The position numbers and the translations under genes are program-made. A stretch of 64,000 bases of DNA from Selaginella moellendorffii (taxonomy: Eukaryota; Streptophyta; Lycopodiopsida; Selaginellales; Selaginellaceae). The notes beneath the pieces are model-generated. The model saw nothing but the letters and a program-made list of their open reading frames with translations, had not been told where the DNA came from and ran no database searches. The stretch is taken from the NCBI RefSeq assembly GCF_000143415.4, contig NW_003314341.1:646394-710393 (forward strand). The letters run 5' to 3'. How positions within the stretch are numbered: the first letter of the stretch is position 1; each line of letters starts with the position of its first letter. Positions 42,398-54,206 of the stretch are shown here, piece by piece.

Positions 42398-42509
42398 CAT
42401 ACCATGTTAGTTGGTGTATCTTCATATTCTATTTGGTTTTGTTTTATATGTTAATTTTGGCATTAGAATATTAAATACTCTAGAACTATTCATATGTCAC
42501 TCTATGCTC

Positions 42510-42863
42510 TTATCCCTTCACTTTTTGGGTTGAACAATAAAGAATCACTCTATACTTCGGTTTTTTTGCTCCTTGGCTCCTCCATTTCATCAGTCCCTCA
42601 CAATCCTCAAGGTCGTCTTCACTTTCTAATATCGGTTGAAAGTAGTCTTCTATACATCTCTTGAGTGAAGTTCTGGTGATTTTGCTGGCAAGCAAGAAAT
42701 ATTTCTTCTCCAAGAGTAATAGTTGATTGTTTTGTTTGTAAGAAGAGATTATCATACAAAAAACGCGTACCTGGTTGGCCCCATTATACAGCAACTCAAG
42801 GCACCGAGTTAGTGAGAAGATTAGCCTCAGTATCATCCTGCTCACTGCCTTCTTCCTTCCCAC
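42510..42863 (-). CDS. Hypothetical ORF (117 codons)
   Basis: A Lys/Arg-rich start, then 'SEDDLEDCEGLMKWR' near the end. It lies 99 bases downstream of the ceramidase-like stop codon on the same strand. The stop region there ('gacaagtaagt') also looks like a splice donor, so this could instead be an alternative 3' exon or 3' UTR. No motif recognised; may not be a gene. Confidence 0.2.
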   Translation of the reverse strand: MGRKKAVSRMILRLIFSLTRCLELLYNGANQVRVFCMIISSYKQNNQLLLLEKKYFLLASKITRTSLKRCIEDYFQPILESEDDLEDCEGLMKWRSQGAKKPKYRVILYCSTQKVKG

Positions 42864-42961
42864 ACAATCTTCTAACCCGTGAGTGGTTTCTCAGCTTAGT
42901 CATTATGCACACCCTGTATGCTAGCAATCAGACGCGGTTTAGATGATAAAAAGGCAAAAAC

Positions 42962-44074
42962 TTACTTGTCAACAGCTTCCTCTCTACGAGCTAGCATGAT
43001 CATGATGAAAACCGGGACTAAAGCCGCTAACAAATGCTTCAGTGTGTGGCCGCTTACCAAATGGCCTGTCCAACGGTAGATCTGATTGTCTGAAGCTTCT
43101 GCAACCTTTGCTAGCAAGTAGCAGCCTGCAAAAACCAGTGTCATATATATGATAGAATCGTTACAAAAAAATAAAAAAGAGAAAAAAGACTACGAGAGTG
43201 AAGAGCTTAATCTTACCAGCAGCCCACAACCAGTATAAGGAATGCGTGTACTGTGGTGGCATAGTAAGTGTCATGACAGGAATCGCTATGCAAGGAACGA
43301 ACTGAACCAAGGCATAGGGCCGCAAATCGTCAGCAAACCTGAGTAAAAAATAAAATATAAAAAATAAAAATGCAGCCATCTTACACTGAGTCACAGTATC
43401 ATGTCAAGCCATACCTCCAGTAAGCGACGCTCAAGGCTCCAGCGGCAAGAAGTGGAAAAACCGACGCCTTCCCAGTTCGATCGTCTACTCTCTCGATGAC
43501 GAACACGGCCATGATAGCAGTGAAGGATATCGTCATCTACAATTCAGAAGAAAAAAAAAAGAGCAAGTGAAATATAAGAGAGAAAGAAGCGTTATAGTCA
43601 CCGGCAGCCGATCCCAAACTAGACGGGAATCGTCAGGATGGAGATGGTAGTACGAAGATCCAAATGCGGTCGCTGCAACGCCAAGGAAGAACCAAGTCCA
43701 TCCCAGGACTTCCCCTTCAAGGCTGCCAAAACGTTATAGTAGAGGCTCAAACACAACGAACAAAGAGAAAAGAAAGAAAATGAGAGCTATACCTCAAACG
43801 AAAGCTTCGCCCTTGCAGCGTCAACACCATTCCCACGGCGCCAATGACGAGGAATGGGAAATTCGACACAACATTCAAAGCGTTGGGAATTCCTATCGCA
43901 CGCAAACATGGGAATCAGAGACAAATTCCCAGCTTTGTATCGCTTACCAAGCATTGCGCGATGATCCGCAAAGTCGTGGTAGTCTTGATCCTGTGGAATC
44001 CTGGGCGTGACTAGCATCAGGAGCAAGAAGAGAAGAAGCGCCGCGACCCACAGCAGCGCCTTGCTGCTCGCCAT
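42962..44074 (-). CDS. Alkaline-ceramidase-like membrane protein (251 aa)
   Basis: Six exons (44074-43948, 43892-43793, 43722-43602, 43536-43415, 43338-43217, 43125-42962) join to 252 codons including the stop, all with GT-AG introns of 55-91 bp. The protein is hydrophobic with about seven membrane segments. The family signature is present: 'NVVSNFPFLVIGAVGM', then 'SSYYHLHPDDSRLVWDRLPM', and a C-terminal HxxxH (GHTLKHLLAAL). In alkaline ceramidases these His and Asp residues bind zinc and hydrolyse (phyto)ceramide to sphingoid base and fatty acid in ER/Golgi membranes. Length and motif order are as usual; it appears intact. The start is the first ATG, which opens with a signal-anchor-like hydrophobic run. 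Confidence 0.85.
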
Positions 44075-44459
44075 TTCAAGGGAAGAAAAATAGCTTAGGG
44101 CTCGTTGTTGTGATAAAAGATAAATAAGAACTTGAAAGGATCAATGATTGCGAAAAACTTGTGATGGAGCCTTCGTGATCGCACCTCCTGAGAGATCAAT
44201 CGATCGATCCTACCTGTAGCATCTGGTGGACATTCCCACATGTTCTTCGACAGCGGCTCGAACCAAGTCACGGTATTTTAGTGGACGGTGGTTCGAAAAA
44301 CTTCAGATTCTGGATCGAGAAGCCTGCAGGCGCATTCGACTTTGAGAACCAGGGATGGCTTTCTCTAAATCTGAGGTTTAGTTTTGTGCAACGATGTGTG
44401 CTTTCTTCGATTCCCTTGGCCATCACCTGGAAAAAGAAAGCAAAGTAAAGGCTGCGAAG
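44075..44459. other. Upstream region of the ceramidase-like gene
   Basis: The 5' side of the minus-strand gene; promoter expected. A short minus-strand frame (44268-44498) has no recognisable features. Confidence 0.4.
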
Positions 44460-45130
44460 ATCTGCTGACCTTGGAAAGCTTGGCACTCCATCCTGCATGA
44501 GGATGGCAGCTTCCGCAGGTCTTCATCATGTAAGTTTTCCAGATAACCGACGTTCGAGCTTCTTTACTTTCCAAGGGGAAATTCTACAGCTCGAGCAAGT
44601 AGGTGCCGGCCAAGGGTATGGAGCGGAGTCTGAGATGGAACAAGTTGTGCGCTGCTTTGGTCCTGCAAGCGGCGAGGAACGAAGCCCAGGATAGTGATCC
44701 TTGAACGTTTATCTCGAATGATTTGAGCATCCAAGCAGCTCTCTAATCTGTGACATCATCCCAGAGATCAAACAACACTGTCGCTCGCTCTAGATCCCAC
44801 CTTTCAGGGATGCTATCAAAAGTTTTCATGGCTAGATTGCGGCGTTCATAGACGACGTAGAACGAGCACATGTTCGTCATCGTGCTTGTGCTCTTCAATG
44901 GCTTTTCATCGGATGCCCAGTCGAGGAGATAGCATCGTGCTTTGGAATCACATCAAAGAACTCCTTCATTGCTTGGACGTCACGAGCTGTGGTCTAGTGA
45001 TCATCGAATTCATGGCGACTAGATGCCAGGCCTTGCAATGGTGGTAGCATCCGAGCATGGTCCTCGTTGCGCTGCCGCATTCTCGTAAATAAGAGTCTTT
45101 GCGTCGGATGCATGCGTACGTGGTCCATGC
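44460..45130 (-). pseudogene. PPR gene remnant with E motif
   Basis: Minus-strand pieces: 'QAMKEFFDVIPKHDAIS' and 'AMKTFDSIPERWDLE' (PPR-like), then 'LSWASFLAACRTKA' and 'PLAGTYLLEL', which follow the E-motif pattern. Frames shift between them. Strongly worn. Confidence 0.5.
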
Positions 45131-45180
45131 TGGTAATCTATAGCTTTCCAAAACTTGCGACAGCGATTGGTGCTCACCAT

Positions 45181-45360
45181 GGCGTCATCGTCGTCCGGGG
45201 CAGCGTCGGCAAAAAATCGAGGAAATCAGGGCATGCCCTCGATCTTAGGCTTCTTGTGCTGATCGCCGTCAGCTCCAGCTCCAAATTCCGCGCTACTTAC
45301 GATCCGGCTCGCCACCGGCATTGCGCCTCCTCCATCCCCACACACGTTAAGGGTTCTGGA
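45181..45360 (+). other. Possible N-terminal exon remnant, unassigned
   Basis: From ATG 45181 the frame reads 'MASSSSGAASAKNRGNQGMP' followed by a 'SILGF' type motif and an in-frame TGA. A PCNA-binding N-terminus of an MSH6/MSH7-type protein would look like this, and MSH7-like exons follow 1.5 kb downstream, but the link is unproven. Confidence 0.2.
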
Positions 45361-46508
45361 TATACCTGTCCCATTCTTCCCTCTACTATAGCTGATCTTA
45401 CATTGCGTATTGGAGAGTGACGAGGTTCTCCTTTTCTAGTTCAACGTCGTGTCTTGTTCTTGGACAAACTTTGATGGTAAAGCTTTTTCTCCACGTCAAT
45501 AACGGTGGCCATTGTGTTTGCTTGCTTGTCTTTGTTTTCTTAAGTTTTAGATCACGATTGTTGGACTGGAGGAAGAATCATATGCAGGTTTCCCAAGGGG
45601 TGATTTTCCATGCCTTCTAAATGGCATGGTAAGCTTACAATTGTCTCTTGTAATCTTTGTGCTCTAGCTTGGTGTGGAACTTTTGGAGAGCGTGGGAATT
45701 TAACTGTCACACTCCGGAAGAGTCTTCTAAGTGTACACTTTGTTTTATCTTGTTCGTTCTCTCTTAAGTTTTTCCTAGCATTTTGACATCTGGGTTATAA
45801 GAGGCCAGTGGAACTCTCTAGAGTACACGAGAACGAAGTTGTACTGCTTTGATTTTGTTCTGGGTGCAGCTTCATTCCTTTGCTTCGCTTGGTGTTTTTC
45901 TCGACAGACTGTTCTTAAATTTGGTTTCCTTGAGTGATCCAAAGCGTTTCTGTTTGAGTCTTGTTACAATTGCAAGCTCTGCCTATCTCTGCCTAGCGCG
46001 TACTGGAAAATGCGATATCTAGCCAGGATTCTGGCAAATTCGACAGGCAAAGTGGTTTCTTTCTTTCGTTTTTCTCAATCAGCGCTTAACCTTTGCCGGA
46101 TACATTGAGGCATTTTGTGACGCTTGCTCGGACCACAGCAAATCCGTGAAGCTGCAAGGAGCTTGAGTATAGCAGAAGCAGTGATAAACACCATGACCCC
46201 TGGTAAGACATGCCTGCTGTTCTCTCGTTCTCAGTCATTGTTTCTGTAGAAGAACCTGAGCTTCTTAAAATAAGCATATATCTGTTCTCTATTCTTGCGG
46301 GTTGTCCAGCTTATATCTCAACTATACCAATGCGTGCTCAAATGAGGAACTTGGCAGTGAAAATGCAGGGCAGAAAGATGCCAGGACTGGGAGACCTCGA
46401 GGAGCTAAGCAAGAAAGGCAAATCGGAGTGCCATTGGAAATAAACGAGGACAGAGTAAGAAAAGGAAACATGATCTCATCTCTATTAACCAGATATGGTT
46501 TGTGTGAT

Positions 46509-46580
46509 GGAGGTATAGCTCAGCGGTAGAGCAATCGGCTGCAGTCCGATAGGTCACTAGTTCGATCCTGGTTACCTCCT
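46509..46580 (+). tRNA. tRNA-Cys (GCA)
   Basis: 72 bases folding into a full cloverleaf. The 7-bp acceptor stem (GGAGGTA/TACCTCC) is perfect. The D arm is GCTC/GAGC; the anticodon stem ATCGG/CCGAT has loop CTGCAGT, anticodon GCA; the T arm ACTAG/CTGGT has TTCGATC. Discriminator base T, as expected for tRNA-Cys. No intron. It lies within or just before the MSH7-like pseudogene on the same strand. A single T-rich terminator is not obvious. Confidence 0.92.
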
Positions 46581-46749
46581 TGAAATGAATGAATTTATGG
46601 AGGATTCTACTGGGCGATGAAGAGATTTTTCAGGTAATTTGTCTCTAGATTTCTGGTCTCACATCTAGATTCTGACAATCAATGTAGGTGGATCAAAGGC
46701 AGAAGCTCATTGAAAGCCTGTTTTATCACGCGTGATAGTTTTTCTTTCT

Positions 46750-49110
46750 GTCCTCACAGGAGGAGAGTGCCTACTTTTGATTAAAAAAAATTGGAAGTTC
46801 CTTTGGTACCCGGTACTAGTGATGAATTCTCAAGAGAAAACTTTGATGAGAGCTAACGGAAGAAATTGCTGGAAGCTCTTGGTGACGACGGAGGCTCGAA
46901 GAAAGGCGCTTGGGCAGAAGCTCAAGCCAAGTGAGTGATCCCAGAGGCAGTATTGGACAACCAAATGCCAGTACATGGATATTGTTCTCTTCTTCGAAGT
47001 GGTGAGATATGATCGTGAGTTTCTTTTGTCAACTCGAATTTTAATTGATTTCTTGCAGGGGAAGTTCTATGAGAAGTCGGGCACAAAGAGCTCGACTAGT
47101 TGGAGACAGGTAAATGCGTATTGCGTCCCAAATTTTAGGCTTCATCTTGTGACAGGTTGGAGTGCGTGAGAGTGGAATTGAAGACGCTGTTCAGAAACTT
47201 GTAGCGCTACTACAAAGTCGTGTTCTGCTTTTAACTACTGGCAAGCAATAAGAACCTTGATCCTGTGCAAAAGAGATACGAGAGCTCCCAACGTGGTCAT
47301 AGCAGCGTCTTTAGCTCTAAAACAGTGGCTGGTTCAGGGAAGTCAGAACTTGGATGCAAAGGTGTAAGAAACCAATAGTAAAGACGCTGCACAACATCAT
47401 TATACATCATAGTCTAGACTACAGACCAGGACGATCATAGCGTTGAAACACTCGGCAAGAGACCTCCTATTTCGTAAAGCACCTCTTGAGGTGCTATCTG
47501 CAATTTACATGCGTCCGTGAGCTACCTGAACAAGCTTTCTCTACCATCTGCGGCTCAGATTATCAGAAGTCCAAACACTTATGAAAACTTACGGCCACTC
47601 TGTAGCTAGGGACGCGGAGATATATAATGGCGTTCTCTGTGCGCATGAACTATACCGGGGCTTTATGAGGCTTGACGGTCAGACAATAGCCAGCTTAGAG
47701 TTGCTTGGGCTGGTAGGTTAAGGGTGTGAGAGGCGTGCGAAAATATTATGCGTGATTGTGCAGGAAGCCTCATAGGATACCTTGACAGCTGCGCGACTGC
47801 TTCCACTTCAAGACATCAAAGCTATAAATCATCGGCTAGATTCAGTCGAGGAGCTTCTGTGCAATCCCGAATGTGCTGCTGAGTTGGGAGCATTACTCCG
47901 AAAGGTGCCAGATCTAGAGCGACTCAGTGCCCGCTTACGGGGATTTCCTGAGAGTTCTTTCGCTGAAGTGTTACTACCTCTTGCATTTCAAGTTTCAAAT
48001 ATGTTTGTTTTCTTTTTGCTGACCCTGTTCAACTGAGCTGTAGTTGAAGACATTGTGCTGCTGTTTCGGGATTTCTGCGTGCTTACCATGCCGAAGGCAT
48101 GTCTTCTACGTTGAGCTTGTTAGCTATTAAAGTCGAAGAGCAGCACCAAATGTGTGCAGAGCATTTCTCTCACGTCGTGTTTGGCCGCAGGACGAGGACG
48201 AGGAAACGCAAAGAAAGACTTTGAGCTGGATGATACTCGAGTTTAACAAGCATCAGCGCCACTGGACAGCCAGTGTTGATGCATTGAGCACTTTGCCTTG
48301 GTAAGCCTCAAAATGGGAGGGAAATCTACATTGCTCAGAGCAACGTGTGTGGCTACTCTCATGGCACAAGTAAGAAGTTCCCTTACTTTTTTGCCTTTAG
48401 CTTCTTTCTTTTCATTTTTCCTTTGCACAGCTTGGCTGCTATGTTCCAAGTGAATGGTGCATCCCTCGTCGAAGAGGATGGACCCAGCTTCTGCGCATTC
48501 GACCATGAATGTGCCTAATTGGCATAAGTATATCGGTCCTGAATAAAAGAAAGTAATATGTAGCTTACTCTCGCCAGACATGACTCTATCACGAGCTCCA
48601 ATACGAGTGAATATGGTGGCCATGCAACTAGCAACTCGCTGGTGATCCCATGCGTCTTGAAAGATGAATACAATCAAAAGCGTTAGGACGAGCTTGGCCG
48701 GGGAACCTCCACTTTGATGGTTACGCTGTAGCTTACGCGGTGAGTTGAATTCAGCTTTTATCTTCTCGGCTGAGTGAAAGCTTATAAGAGCTTGTTCTTC
48801 GCGGCAGGTTTTCCGGCATCTGGTGGAAGCAGTGGGATGCACGCATTACCACCCGCTGACACAGGAATTCTCTGGGCATCCACCATGCTCGTCTGAGAGC
48901 AGCTCCAGCGACAGGCAACTGGCGTTCTTGTACAAGCTGAGGGCCGGCGCCAGCCCTGCGAGATTTGGCCTCCAAGTAGCTCTTCTCGCCGCGATTCATC
49001 GACGCTGCGAGAGGTGCTAGCGAGCTCATTGCTCCGCGGCTTCGAGGTGGCAAGCTAAATTGTTGGCTGCGACGGGTTTTCTCCACGGCCATGGACAGCG
49101 AGAAGATTAC
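46750..49110 (+). pseudogene. MSH7: Broken MutS homologue, MSH7/MSH6-like
   Basis: Successive exons show the mismatch-repair family in order: the N-terminal mismatch-binding region ('YMDIVLFFEV', 'GKFYEKSGTK', 'VGVRESGIEDAVQKL'), 'FMRLDGQTIASLELL' and 'GSLIGYLDSC', then 'LPLQDIKAINHRLDSVEELL' and 'RKVPDLERLSARLRG' (47782-48000). The ATPase follows with Walker A 'MGGKSTLLRATC' near 48312-48365, 'LGCYVPSE', 'DELGRGTST', 'FRHLVEAVGC', 'THYHPLTQEFSGHP' and 'FLYKLRAGASPARFGLQVAL'. MSH7 pairs with MSH2 in plants to recognise base mismatches. Several frameshifts (for example a missing base in 'TSTFDGY' near 48705), stops, and an internal inversion (48468-48625) make it nonfunctional. Confidence 0.75.
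48468..48625 (-). other. Inverted segment inside the MSH7-like pseudogene
   Basis: On the minus strand this reads 'IFTRIGARDRVMSGES', a short GT-AG intron, and 'TFMVECAEAGSIL'. That block belongs between 'LGCYVPSE' and 'DELGRGTST', both of which are on the plus strand on either side. The segment has flipped in place; exact breakpoints are uncertain by about 20-50 bases. Confidence 0.75.
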
Positions 49111-49180
49111 AAGTCGTTGCTAGGCCTGTGAAGCCAAATGCTTAGTACTACTATGGAAAGAAAAACTTTCTCCAGTAGAT

Positions 49181-50235
49181 TCATACTCTGCCATCCATGC
49201 CGTCTAGAGCACCACGCCACATACCACTGACTGGCGGGAGCTGCGCAACGAGAGCACTCCACGGAGGAAATCCCACACCGCTGCCTCTAACTCGTCCGTC
49301 CATTCTCAGTGACAAGTAGACTGGCTTGTCCTCTGGAATGTTCGCAATCTTCTTTTGCTCGCTCAACCATCTGTGGACAAAGTATATCATCAACTAAAGG
49401 AAAAAAAAAAACAGAATCGAAACTTACTTTGTCCATTCAGAGGTGTAGATTGGAAGCACGATCCATCTCCGAGCTGCCGCTGCTGAATCGTCATCTTTTG
49501 CCTGTGACTTTTGGGCCTGAAAGGAAGAACTCTGGGATTCTTCTGTAGACGCTGCCGGTGGTGTTACAAACGGAACCAGCGTCACACCACGTTCTAGCAG
49601 CTGCTCCTGGAATGGTAGACTGAGCTCCAGTGCTTGATCAACATGGGACTTCGGGCCGGCAATTATGACGAACCTAGCACTTCCTCTCATTTGTTCCAGC
49701 GTCGCGACTCGCTTGTTTCCCAGCTCAACTCTCAGCGAAGCCAGTGATTCCTCCCGGCTCAGCTTGGCGAGTTGCAAGTCTCGAGCCTTGGTGTCGGACC
49801 GGTAGAGCAGCGCAAATACCACGATGGCGGCCACGTCTATTCCAAGACCTTCCAGCACTTGACCGAGCGATGCGTTGTTCTCGACTGTTGCATTAGGAGA
49901 GTTCGCGAGCGCAGCAATGAGCCGTGGCAAAGCAGTCAGTGCCGCTATGGTTGCACTCGCCATCAGAGCTGGGTATAAGAACAGCCTCAGTGAACGGAAT
50001 GGAGAAATGACCTCCTCTCTGATCCTTGCTTCTCGACTGGAATTGTTTTCCACGGTGAGTAAACTACAAGCATTTTGGAAGTCGCTGCTTACCTGATGCC
50101 TCGCTCGTCCTTGATGCTGCTGCACTGGAAATGTATTTTGCTGCGTCGGCTTAGTGTCTTCTCGCCATATTGCTGCAATTTCCAGCGCCAGCAGCCACAG
50201 CTACGGCTGCTAAAAATGTGTGGAGAACGCAACAT
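49181..50235 (-). CDS. LPA1-like chloroplast protein (DUF3493-type), 322 aa
   Basis: Three exons (50235-50093, 50063-49428, 49370-49181) join to 323 codons including the stop. The N-terminus is basic, Ser-rich and lacks acidic residues, as in a plastid transit peptide. It is followed by 'RLFLYPALMASATIAALTAL' (membrane segment), 'LGIDVAAIVVFALLY' (second segment), and the conserved C-terminal block 'PVYLSLRMDGRVRGSGVGFP'. This is the C-terminal half of LOW PSII ACCUMULATION 1, a thylakoid protein that helps assemble the photosystem II D1 subunit. The TPR repeats that precede it in LPA1 are missing, so it is a stand-alone relative and its exact role is inferred only from similarity. The first ATG after the upstream gene-free stretch was chosen. 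Confidence 0.75.
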
Positions 50236-50321
50236 TTCTCCAGCGATGCGATAAGACGCCGCCCTGGAAACTGCTTTATAAAATCTCAAGTGTGACTCGG
50301 CTAAAAACAAATGAAGTACCG

Positions 50322-53300
50322 CTAAGCAAACCACCTCTCGCAAGTCTGCTGAGTCTTCGTCACTTGCCACTGCTGGCTGAAGCCAATCTTCATGTCGTAC
50401 TCGAGCTTCTTGTAGCAATTGTCTTGAATGTTAATAGCCAGCTGTACGTCTTGTGTATCTTGCTGGACTTCCTCAATCTAGTTGACATCACCATTTCGAA
50501 TCAACTCTAAAAACCGCGTTCTCTGAATACATACCTGCGATTGTTTCTGGAGTAGCAGCTTTTCTAGCTCGTTGATCCGTGTATCACGAGCCTCCAAAGT
50601 GTCCGTGAACGTGGTCTTACTTAATGAAAGCTTCTTTTGGATTTCTTGAAGCTCCAGGTCTCTCCTCTGTGCAGCAGAAATAAAATTCGGAAGTTTTACG
50701 CTTGATAATAAACCGAGCCCGTACCCGGGAGCTGCCTTCAAGAGCCGCAAATTGGTTCTCACGATCTTCAAGAAGCTTTCTTAACGAAGCAGCAATCTGA
50801 AAAGCGCTGCTTAGCTTCTGGTGCGACTCATCAGATGTTCCGTCTAGTTTATCTGCGGTTTCCTTCAAAGCCTGAAATAAATCTATCGGTGAAACTACAC
50901 GCTTCAACGTGCACATTAAAAAGCTCACCTTTTCGTAGGAATCTACTTGCACAGACTTCTGTGATAGCTCAACTTGAACGTTCCTCAATGCTTGCTCCAA
51001 GCTTTGAACATGCAGAGCATGGTACACCTCTCCCGCTACGTCTTCTGAATTTTTCCTTTGCAGATTTTTCTGGGAAAACTATGAACTTCCAAGCTTGTCA
51101 AAATGATAAAATTCAGTACCTGCAGGACATTGGCATCCTTTTCAAGCTCCAGAATGCGAATTCTTTTTTGTTCTAAATCCCCCCTCATCGAGCTTTCTAT
51201 GATTGCTGCGTCCTCAAGCGCATGTTGAAGGTCGTCTTGTCGTTTACACTTGTCACCAATTCTTGTCATCAGAAAAGCAATCTCCGAAGACATCATGTGC
51301 AAGCGATCAACCAAGTGAAGGTTCTCAATGTCCACAGTGGTAGTCCGATGCTTTTGAGCCTCGAACTTCTCCTAAAAAACAAGAGCAATAAGTTCATGAA
51401 GCAATCTAGAAAATAAAAAAGAAAAGTGTACCACTGCTTCAAGGAGATCAGTCTGACACTTAAAACTTGCTGTCAATGCATTTCCAAATGTCGAACGCAT
51501 CCAAGAATGAAAAGCGGCTCGCAGACGAGCACCTTGCCACCAGGAAGCTAAAGAATGCTGCATCTCACTTGCATGCCTCGTCCAAACCATTTCTTCCCAC
51601 CAGATCAGTAGTATCCTCCTTTGCACCTTAGCACACGATATTTTTTTTCTTTGAGAAAAGAGAGAGATAGAGATCGAGAACGTCACCTTAGACTCAATTC
51701 TATGCCGATGTACGATGGCCTTCTTTTGCCTCTTCTTCCTGTCAGATAAGCAGTCAGCATATCGTTCATGCTAGCCTGTTATCACACAACTTTAAGGATT
51801 GAAGTACGTGGTAATCCATCCAAAACCCCATCGCTGTCTTTATCAGAGCATGATTGAATCCCATCGTAGCTTTCGCTTCGGCCTTCAAAAACTCGATATT
51901 GTGTTTCCATATCTTCAGCTCCTACGGGTGAAGACAAAGCAGATTAATTTGGTACAAAGATAAGAAAGACAGACACACGAACCTGGCGCTTTAGACTCTT
52001 TTTGTAGTAATCGTGGGCAATTGCGTTGGACGCAGATATCCGTCTCTTACCTTTGACATATTTATCCCAGCATCTCATGACCAAATCGCACCAGCGACCC
52101 CTTCTGAAATTATTTGCTCTGTGATGAAGAAATCTCCGAGTTTTTTTCACCTGTACAATGTGCAGCCACCTGCGAATGCAACAACGTAACTTTGACATCG
52201 CAAGTTACAGCACTTACTTGTGGAAAACGACTCTTAGGCACCATTGCCTTCTCAAGGAAAGCACCTGTTGCGTCCTCACACGTTTCCTCAATTTATTCAA
52301 AACCACACCTTTCCACGCAGCCAGCGCCATCGTCATCGTAAAATCTCGCAGATGCCACAGAGCCTCTTGCAGCCTGTTCTTCTTTGGTTTTGAGTAATCG
52401 AGTAGCCACTGCAGCCAGTGATCCCATGCGCGCCTGACAAGACCACCGCGCCAATGCTTAGCTGCAACATCGGCATACTGCCCGCACTGGTTCTGGTACG
52501 CGTAAACCAGATTCTTCCAGCCATAAAACGACTTCAGCAGTTCGGACTGTCGGTGTCGACTGACTAGTTTCGCATGCTTCCTTTGTCGAAGTGTCACAAG
52601 TCGCCATTCGTTCCAGAAGTCTCGTAGAAAAGCCTGCAATGCGTACTGTGAGTAGACTTCTAATTGTAAGCAAACTTACTTACCGCGGTGTGACTGGTTT
52701 TTGCCATCCGCAATTTTCTTGATCTTCTTGTGGCGACTCGCAATGCTTCAAATCCCTTTCTGCAGCACGCTAGCTTGAACAATCTGTCAGCAGACCTCCT
52801 TTCACACTGTCTGCAGGCTTCCACATAAAGGCCTTTCTTAAGCTTTGCAAAAAACCGCTTCAACATTGCCTTCCTGTATCTTTTCTCAGCTTCTTCATCT
52901 CGCTTCTCCTGCAAAAATTCGAAGACGCCGGATTCACGCTTTTAGGATATCATACTTTTCTCGTACCAAAGAAATTTAGTTCGCTTAGTTTAAACTAAGC
53001 GGCTCCAACCTCGGCAAGAAGGCTCTGAAGCCTGCTGCTATTTTCCTCAATTTTTTTCTTGAGCTCAATTGCGTCAGAAGCGTTTTTCTTGAGAATGTTG
53101 CGAAGGCTTTCATTCATTTCTTGCGTTTTTTCCAACTCCATCTGCCAGCCATAAGCATTAGAGGAAACATAAAAAAGAAAAGAAGGAAAGAGAAAAGACC
53201 TGGAGAGCTTTTGCTTCAGTATCCGCCTCAGATCGTTCGCTAACATCTGAACTCAACGCAGTCACTTTCTTTTGCAAAGCCATTCGCTCCGTTTCAAACA

Positions 53301-53911
53301 TCTGCAAATAATCTTGCAATGTCTGCTCAAGTTCTTTTTTCTCCCCTTCCAGGACGCTTGCTCTACAGTAAACACATCAAACATAAAAGCACTGTAGCAA
53401 CCAGGCAGCGTCACCTCTTGGACAATTTTTTCTGCAACTCGAGGGTCTGCTCCATGTCTTGATGGAGTGTGTTCATCTCACTCGCAGCCCTCCCCAGGTT
53501 CTCATGGTTCTGTTTCATGTAAATCTCGAGCCTAGCTTTGCCAAAAGAAAAGCAATCGAAAATGGAAAGGCCGATAGTTTTTCTTCATGCTCGCTCATAC
53601 CTTTCGGTTAGCTGCTGGTTGAAACTTTGGAGCCTTTGCTCGGCTTCGATGTGTGCTTCCACATCAGCCTGGAGAGCAGCGACTTGGCGACGAAGAGTAG
53701 CGGCATCGGAGGCAGGAGGAACCATCAATCCCTCAGCTCTGAGCCGCGGTTTCACAAGTTTGGGCCTCGTCGGCGCCGCGGAGCTGTGATTTGTGCCCCC
53801 GACGCTCTCGGTGTCTCCTTGCTTGATCAATGGCGATGACAAGCTAGCTCCTCCGCCTTTGCTCCCGCTATCGACGGTATTATGATCCTCAGCGGACTGA
53901 GGAGCTTGCAT
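50322..53911 (-). CDS. SFI1-like centrin-binding coiled-coil protein
   Basis: About a dozen short exons run from ATG 53911 to TAG 50322. The N-terminus is Ser/Pro-rich with low complexity. Next come a coiled coil (53700-53000), a central basic block of Trp-containing repeats (52900-51450; 'FYGWKNLVYAYQ', 'AWDHWLQWLL', 'MALAAWKGVVLN', 'VFHKWLHIV', 'CWDKYVKGK', 'AFHSWMRSTFG'), and a long C-terminal coiled coil (51370-50500). Spaced Trp-containing helices of this kind are the centrin-binding repeats of Sfi1-type proteins, which sit at centrosomes, spindle poles or basal bodies. A basal-body role in motile sperm is an inference. Exon borders inside the gene were only partly checked; the last exon ends 'QQTCERWFA'. 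Confidence 0.65.
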
Positions 53912-54206
53912 CTGTCATCGCGCAGCGGCATTCTCATCAATATCGATCCTGAATCGACGACGCCATACCTTGGATTGCGTCTTGATTCTCATTCCAGCCA
54001 CAGCGCGATCGATCGTCGTCTCTTGTTTTTCCTTTCGCTCTACCGCATTCTCTTTGAATTTAACCTAACTTAACAGTTCTATACCCCTTGCGGTTATGAT
54101 TTCCCGATCCAACGGTGGGAAGAAGTCCAACGGTGTGGATTTGTCGCTATAGGACTTGCTTTTTAGGGTTCTTGGGTAGGGTTCTTGGCTTTTTGCTTGC
54201 GCGGCG
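53912..54206. promoter_or_regulatory. Shared divergent promoter, SFI1-like / CCT5
   Basis: 295 bp separate the start codons of two divergent genes, so both promoters and 5' UTRs must fit here. Contains 'tctctaccgcattctctttg'-type pyrimidine stretches but no clear TATA box. Confidence 0.5.
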
